DNA from: an uncultured Bacteroidales bacterium
GTDB taxonomy: Bacteria > Bacteroidota > Bacteroidia > Bacteroidales > UBA932
Length of the DNA: 32,529 nucleotides
Direction of reading: 5' to 3'
NCBI GenBank assembly: GCA_946616285.1
Contig: CAMOIT010000001.1
Location: forward strand, 1 to 32,529
Position numbers and translations under genes: made by a program. The notes under the pieces are model-generated. The model ran no database searches and had not been told where the DNA came from. It saw only the letters and a program-made list of their open reading frames with translations. Positions 30,626 to 32,529 of the stretch are shown piece after piece (within the stretch, counting starts at the first letter, position 1; every line of letters begins with the position of its first letter).

Positions 30626-31789
30626 TCACTTATTTGCGGGAAAAACTCTGTCGATTATAAGGGCGATTGCTCCGTCGCCGGTGACGTTGCACGCGGGGCC
30701 GTATCCGTCAAGAGCAAGATATATGGTCATAAGGAGGGCTGTCTGCTCAGGGCTGAAGCCAAGGATGCTTTCGAGAAGTCCGACGGATGCCATAAGGACG
30801 CCGCCCATCACGCCGGGCGAAGCCACTGTGGCGATGGCCTGCATCAGTATAAAGTTGAAATACAGAGCAAAGGGGATGGGAGTTCCGGTGATATAGGCAA
30901 CGGCGGTAGCGGTAGCGGCCAGTTTGATGGTGGAGCCGCACATATGCACGTTGGAGCACAGTGGAATGGTGAAATCGGCTATGTCCTCACGTACGCCGTT
31001 CTTAAGTGTGCAGCGCGTAGTAACTGGAATAACTGCGCTGGAAGAGCAGATGGAAAAGCCCGTCAGGTAGGCCGGGAACATATTCCAGAGACACTTTAAA
31101 GGATTCTTGCGGGCAATAGCGCCGGCTATGCAATACTGAATCACCAGGTATAGGATGGAAAGGGCTACTCCAGTCAGGATAATCTTGGCCCCGGAGCCCA
31201 GTACAACTGCAATCACGCCCTTTGCGCTCATCTCGCAGATCATGGTGAAGATGTAGAAGGGGAGCAGGGGAATGATCACCTTTTCCATCGTAATCTTCAC
31301 AATTTCGCCAAACTCGTCAAAGCCTTTCTTCAGCTTTTCAGTACCGGTATAGATAATTCCGAGTCCGATCATAAAGGAAAGGCAAAGGGCCGTCATGATG
31401 TCGCAGATAGGCGGAATCTTAAGGTCGACGTATGGCTCAAAGGTCTTTGCCGCTACAGCCTCGGTGGAAAGCTCGCCCGGCGTAAGGTAATGCGGAAACA
31501 GGATGCTGCCGCTGCCGTATGCGAACAGGCCCGCGCAAACGGTCGATGCATAGGCGATAAGCACTACCGCAAGCAACATTTTCCCGGCGCCTTTTCCCAG
31601 ATTGGCAATGGCCGGAGTGACAAGGCCTATTACCAAAAGCGGCACGATGAACTTCAGGAGCTGGGCTATCAGGACGTTGAAAGTCTTGAAAATGCGCACT
31701 ATTACATCTGGAGCGACAAGCCCCAGAAGCGCCCCCAGTAAGATGGCGATAAGTACCTTTACAAACAGGCTGAGTTTAATCTTTTTCAT
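30626..31789 (-). CDS. Dicarboxylate/amino acid:cation symporter (DAACS family)
   Basis: Inner-membrane secondary transporter that takes up dicarboxylates or acidic/neutral amino acids with H+ or Na+. The 387-residue protein has about eight hydrophobic segments, the serine-rich re-entrant motif FSICSSSAVIPVTTR, the helix-7-like segment NVHMCGSTIKLAATATAVAY, the second re-entrant loop ASPGVMGG and the substrate-binding helix YGPACNVTGDGAIALIIDRV. GSTIKL replaces the usual NMDGTA-type motif, so substrate choice may differ from GltP/DctA. The start directly abuts the EEP-like stop, and the esterase gene follows after 5 nt. Co-transcription with an esterase and a GH3 suggests uptake of a released small acid, which is inference. 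Confidence 0.9.
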   Translation of the reverse strand: MKKIKLSLFVKVLIAILLGALLGLVAPDVIVRIFKTFNVLIAQLLKFIVPLLVIGLVTPAIANLGKGAGKMLLAVVLIAYASTVCAGLFAYGSGSILFPHYLTPGELSTEAVAAKTFEPYVDLKIPPICDIMTALCLSFMIGLGIIYTGTEKLKKGFDEFGEIVKITMEKVIIPLLPFYIFTMICEMSAKGVIAVVLGSGAKIILTGVALSILYLVIQYCIAGAIARKNPLKCLWNMFPAYLTGFSICSSSAVIPVTTRCTLKNGVREDIADFTIPLCSNVHMCGSTIKLAATATAVAYITGTPIPFALYFNFILMQAIATVASPGVMGGVLMASVGLLESILGFSPEQTALLMTIYLALDGYGPACNVTGDGAIALIIDRVFPANK

Positions 31790-32529
31790 CTAGTACTTCA
31801 AATCAGAAATAAGAGGGAAATGGAAAGCCGGATAATGCAGTGTGCCGTCTGCGGTAGGGAATTTCTTCCTTAGGACGGCATAGCTTTCTACGGTAAATCC
31901 GTCCTCGAAGATATGGTCGGAGCGTCCTCCCTGGATTTTGCCCTCGTCCACCGAATTGCTGCAATCCTTGACTTTTATGGCGCCCTCGTCCAGGGTACCC
32001 TCGTCATTCATTACATTGTGCACGTCCAGCCAGACGGAAGAATTCATCATCTTGCCGCCGTCAGAGCCGGGAGCATTATGGGCCGATACTGCAATGATGG
32101 ACGGCATTCCGAATGGCACTACGTCGTTACGCATCAGATCCAGCAGATTCTTGGCCGTGGCCACGTTAATCTCCGGATACACAACCTTTTGGCCTTTATC
32201 GTACTGAGTAGGGCCGGCCAGAGACGCACTTGTGAATATCAATTCCTTTCCAGCCGATTTATCGTACAGCTTCACCCACATCATCGAGGTGTTGGCCGAG
32301 CCGTATTTCAATTCAGGAGCCCTTCCCGGCTTGTCGAAAATGCCGCTGAGCCAGTATATCCCCCAGTCCCGGAGTTCGAAGCGGGAGGCGCGCCAGATAA
32401 TGGCATTGCCATTGGCCATAGTCCCTTCCAGAGGGTAGTTCGGGTTGGCATTGGAAAGCGCCAGCCACTCGTAGTCGCCACCTCTTTCCTTAAGGATGTC
32501 GATAAACGGGCTCACTCCGTCCCGGCGTC
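31790..32529 (-). CDS. Endonuclease/exonuclease/phosphatase-fold protein with altered active-site motifs, 5'-truncated by window edge
   Basis: The frame stays open past the track start (GTG 32515) to the window edge (RRDGVSPFIDILKE), so the N-terminal part is outside. The C-terminal 246 residues follow the EEP pattern: NAIIWRASRFEL, FTSASLAGPTQ where H/NTHLDH normally lies, IIAVSAHNAPG where GDFN normally lies, GRSDHIFEDGFTVESYAVL where RIDYIFV normally lies, and HYPAFHFPLISDL where YPSDHFPV normally lies. The general Asp residues of GDxN and SDH are thus replaced (SAHN and AFH). It may be inactive, or have shifted chemistry. It directly abuts the symporter gene and leads the visible part of that operon. 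Confidence 0.7.
   Translation of the reverse strand, partial: RRDGVSPFIDILKERGGDYEWLALSNANPNYPLEGTMANGNAIIWRASRFELRDWGIYWLSGIFDKPGRAPELKYGSANTSMMWVKLYDKSAGKELIFTSASLAGPTQYDKGQKVVYPEINVATAKNLLDLMRNDVVPFGMPSIIAVSAHNAPGSDGGKMMNSSVWLDVHNVMNDEGTLDEGAIKVKDCSNSVDEGKIQGGRSDHIFEDGFTVESYAVLRKKFPTADGTLHYPAFHFPLISDLKY

Overview
The window looks like a chromosomal segment of a member of the Bacteroidota, most likely the Bacteroidales. The reasons are the TAnnTTTG-type -7 promoter boxes before several genes, the many lipoprotein-type signal peptides on glycoside hydrolases, the tightly overlapping operons, and families typical of that phylum (GH3, GH2, DUF4886, GxDLY-type SGNH hydrolases, FAD oxidoreductase with a golvesin-like tail). 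G+C is mid-50s by eye. The two toxin-antitoxin loci are visibly more A+T-rich. No rRNA, tRNA, CRISPR array, transposase or integrase was seen, and no gene-free stretch exceeds 300 bases.

Left part (1-13.1 kb) is mostly core genome. On the plus strand an ahcY (truncated by the window edge)-nhaA-fabG set has gaps of 1-2 nt. Next come a zinc/cadmium-type P-type ATPase with a His-rich N-terminus and comF; each is preceded by a copy of the same hairpin-plus-direct-repeat element. On the minus strand a housekeeping operon runs ispF-radA-small membrane protein-mutL-rhomboid protease-EEP protein-tsaC-rsmE, with overlaps or gaps of a few bases except one 35-nt gap after radA.

Middle part (13.1-17.4 kb) starts with a two-gene HEPN/MNT (HepT/MntA type) toxin-antitoxin module. 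Its nucleotidyltransferase antitoxin is fused to an XRE-type helix-turn-helix. It is followed by a large lipoprotein that fuses an aldose 1-epimerase to a GH2 beta-galactosidase-like enzyme, a weak terminator overlapping its stop codon, and a frameshifted remnant of a DinD-like gene.

Right part (17.4-32.5 kb) is an all-minus-strand glycan-degradation island. Reading in the direction of transcription: an EEP-fold protein with altered active-site motifs (cut by the window edge), a dicarboxylate/amino-acid symporter, a GxDLY-type SGNH esterase and a GH3. Then hipB and hipA, which run without a gap into an uncharacterised lipoprotein, an FAD oxidoreductase with a golvesin-like tail, a GH35-like/DUF5597 glycosidase, a DUF4886 protein and a second GH3. 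The two esterase-GH3 pairs look like diverged copies of one module. No SusC/SusD pair or sigma/anti-sigma regulator is in the window, so this is not a canonical polysaccharide utilisation locus as far as can be seen here.

The most unusual features are the HTH-MNT/HEPN module, the HipBA pair at the head of a glycosidase operon under a 13-bp perfect inverted-repeat operator, the mutarotase-GH2 fusion, a REP-like palindrome carried in frame inside both GH3 genes, and a repeated hairpin element whose loop is inverted relative to its flanks. All family assignments are by eye; nothing was searched.
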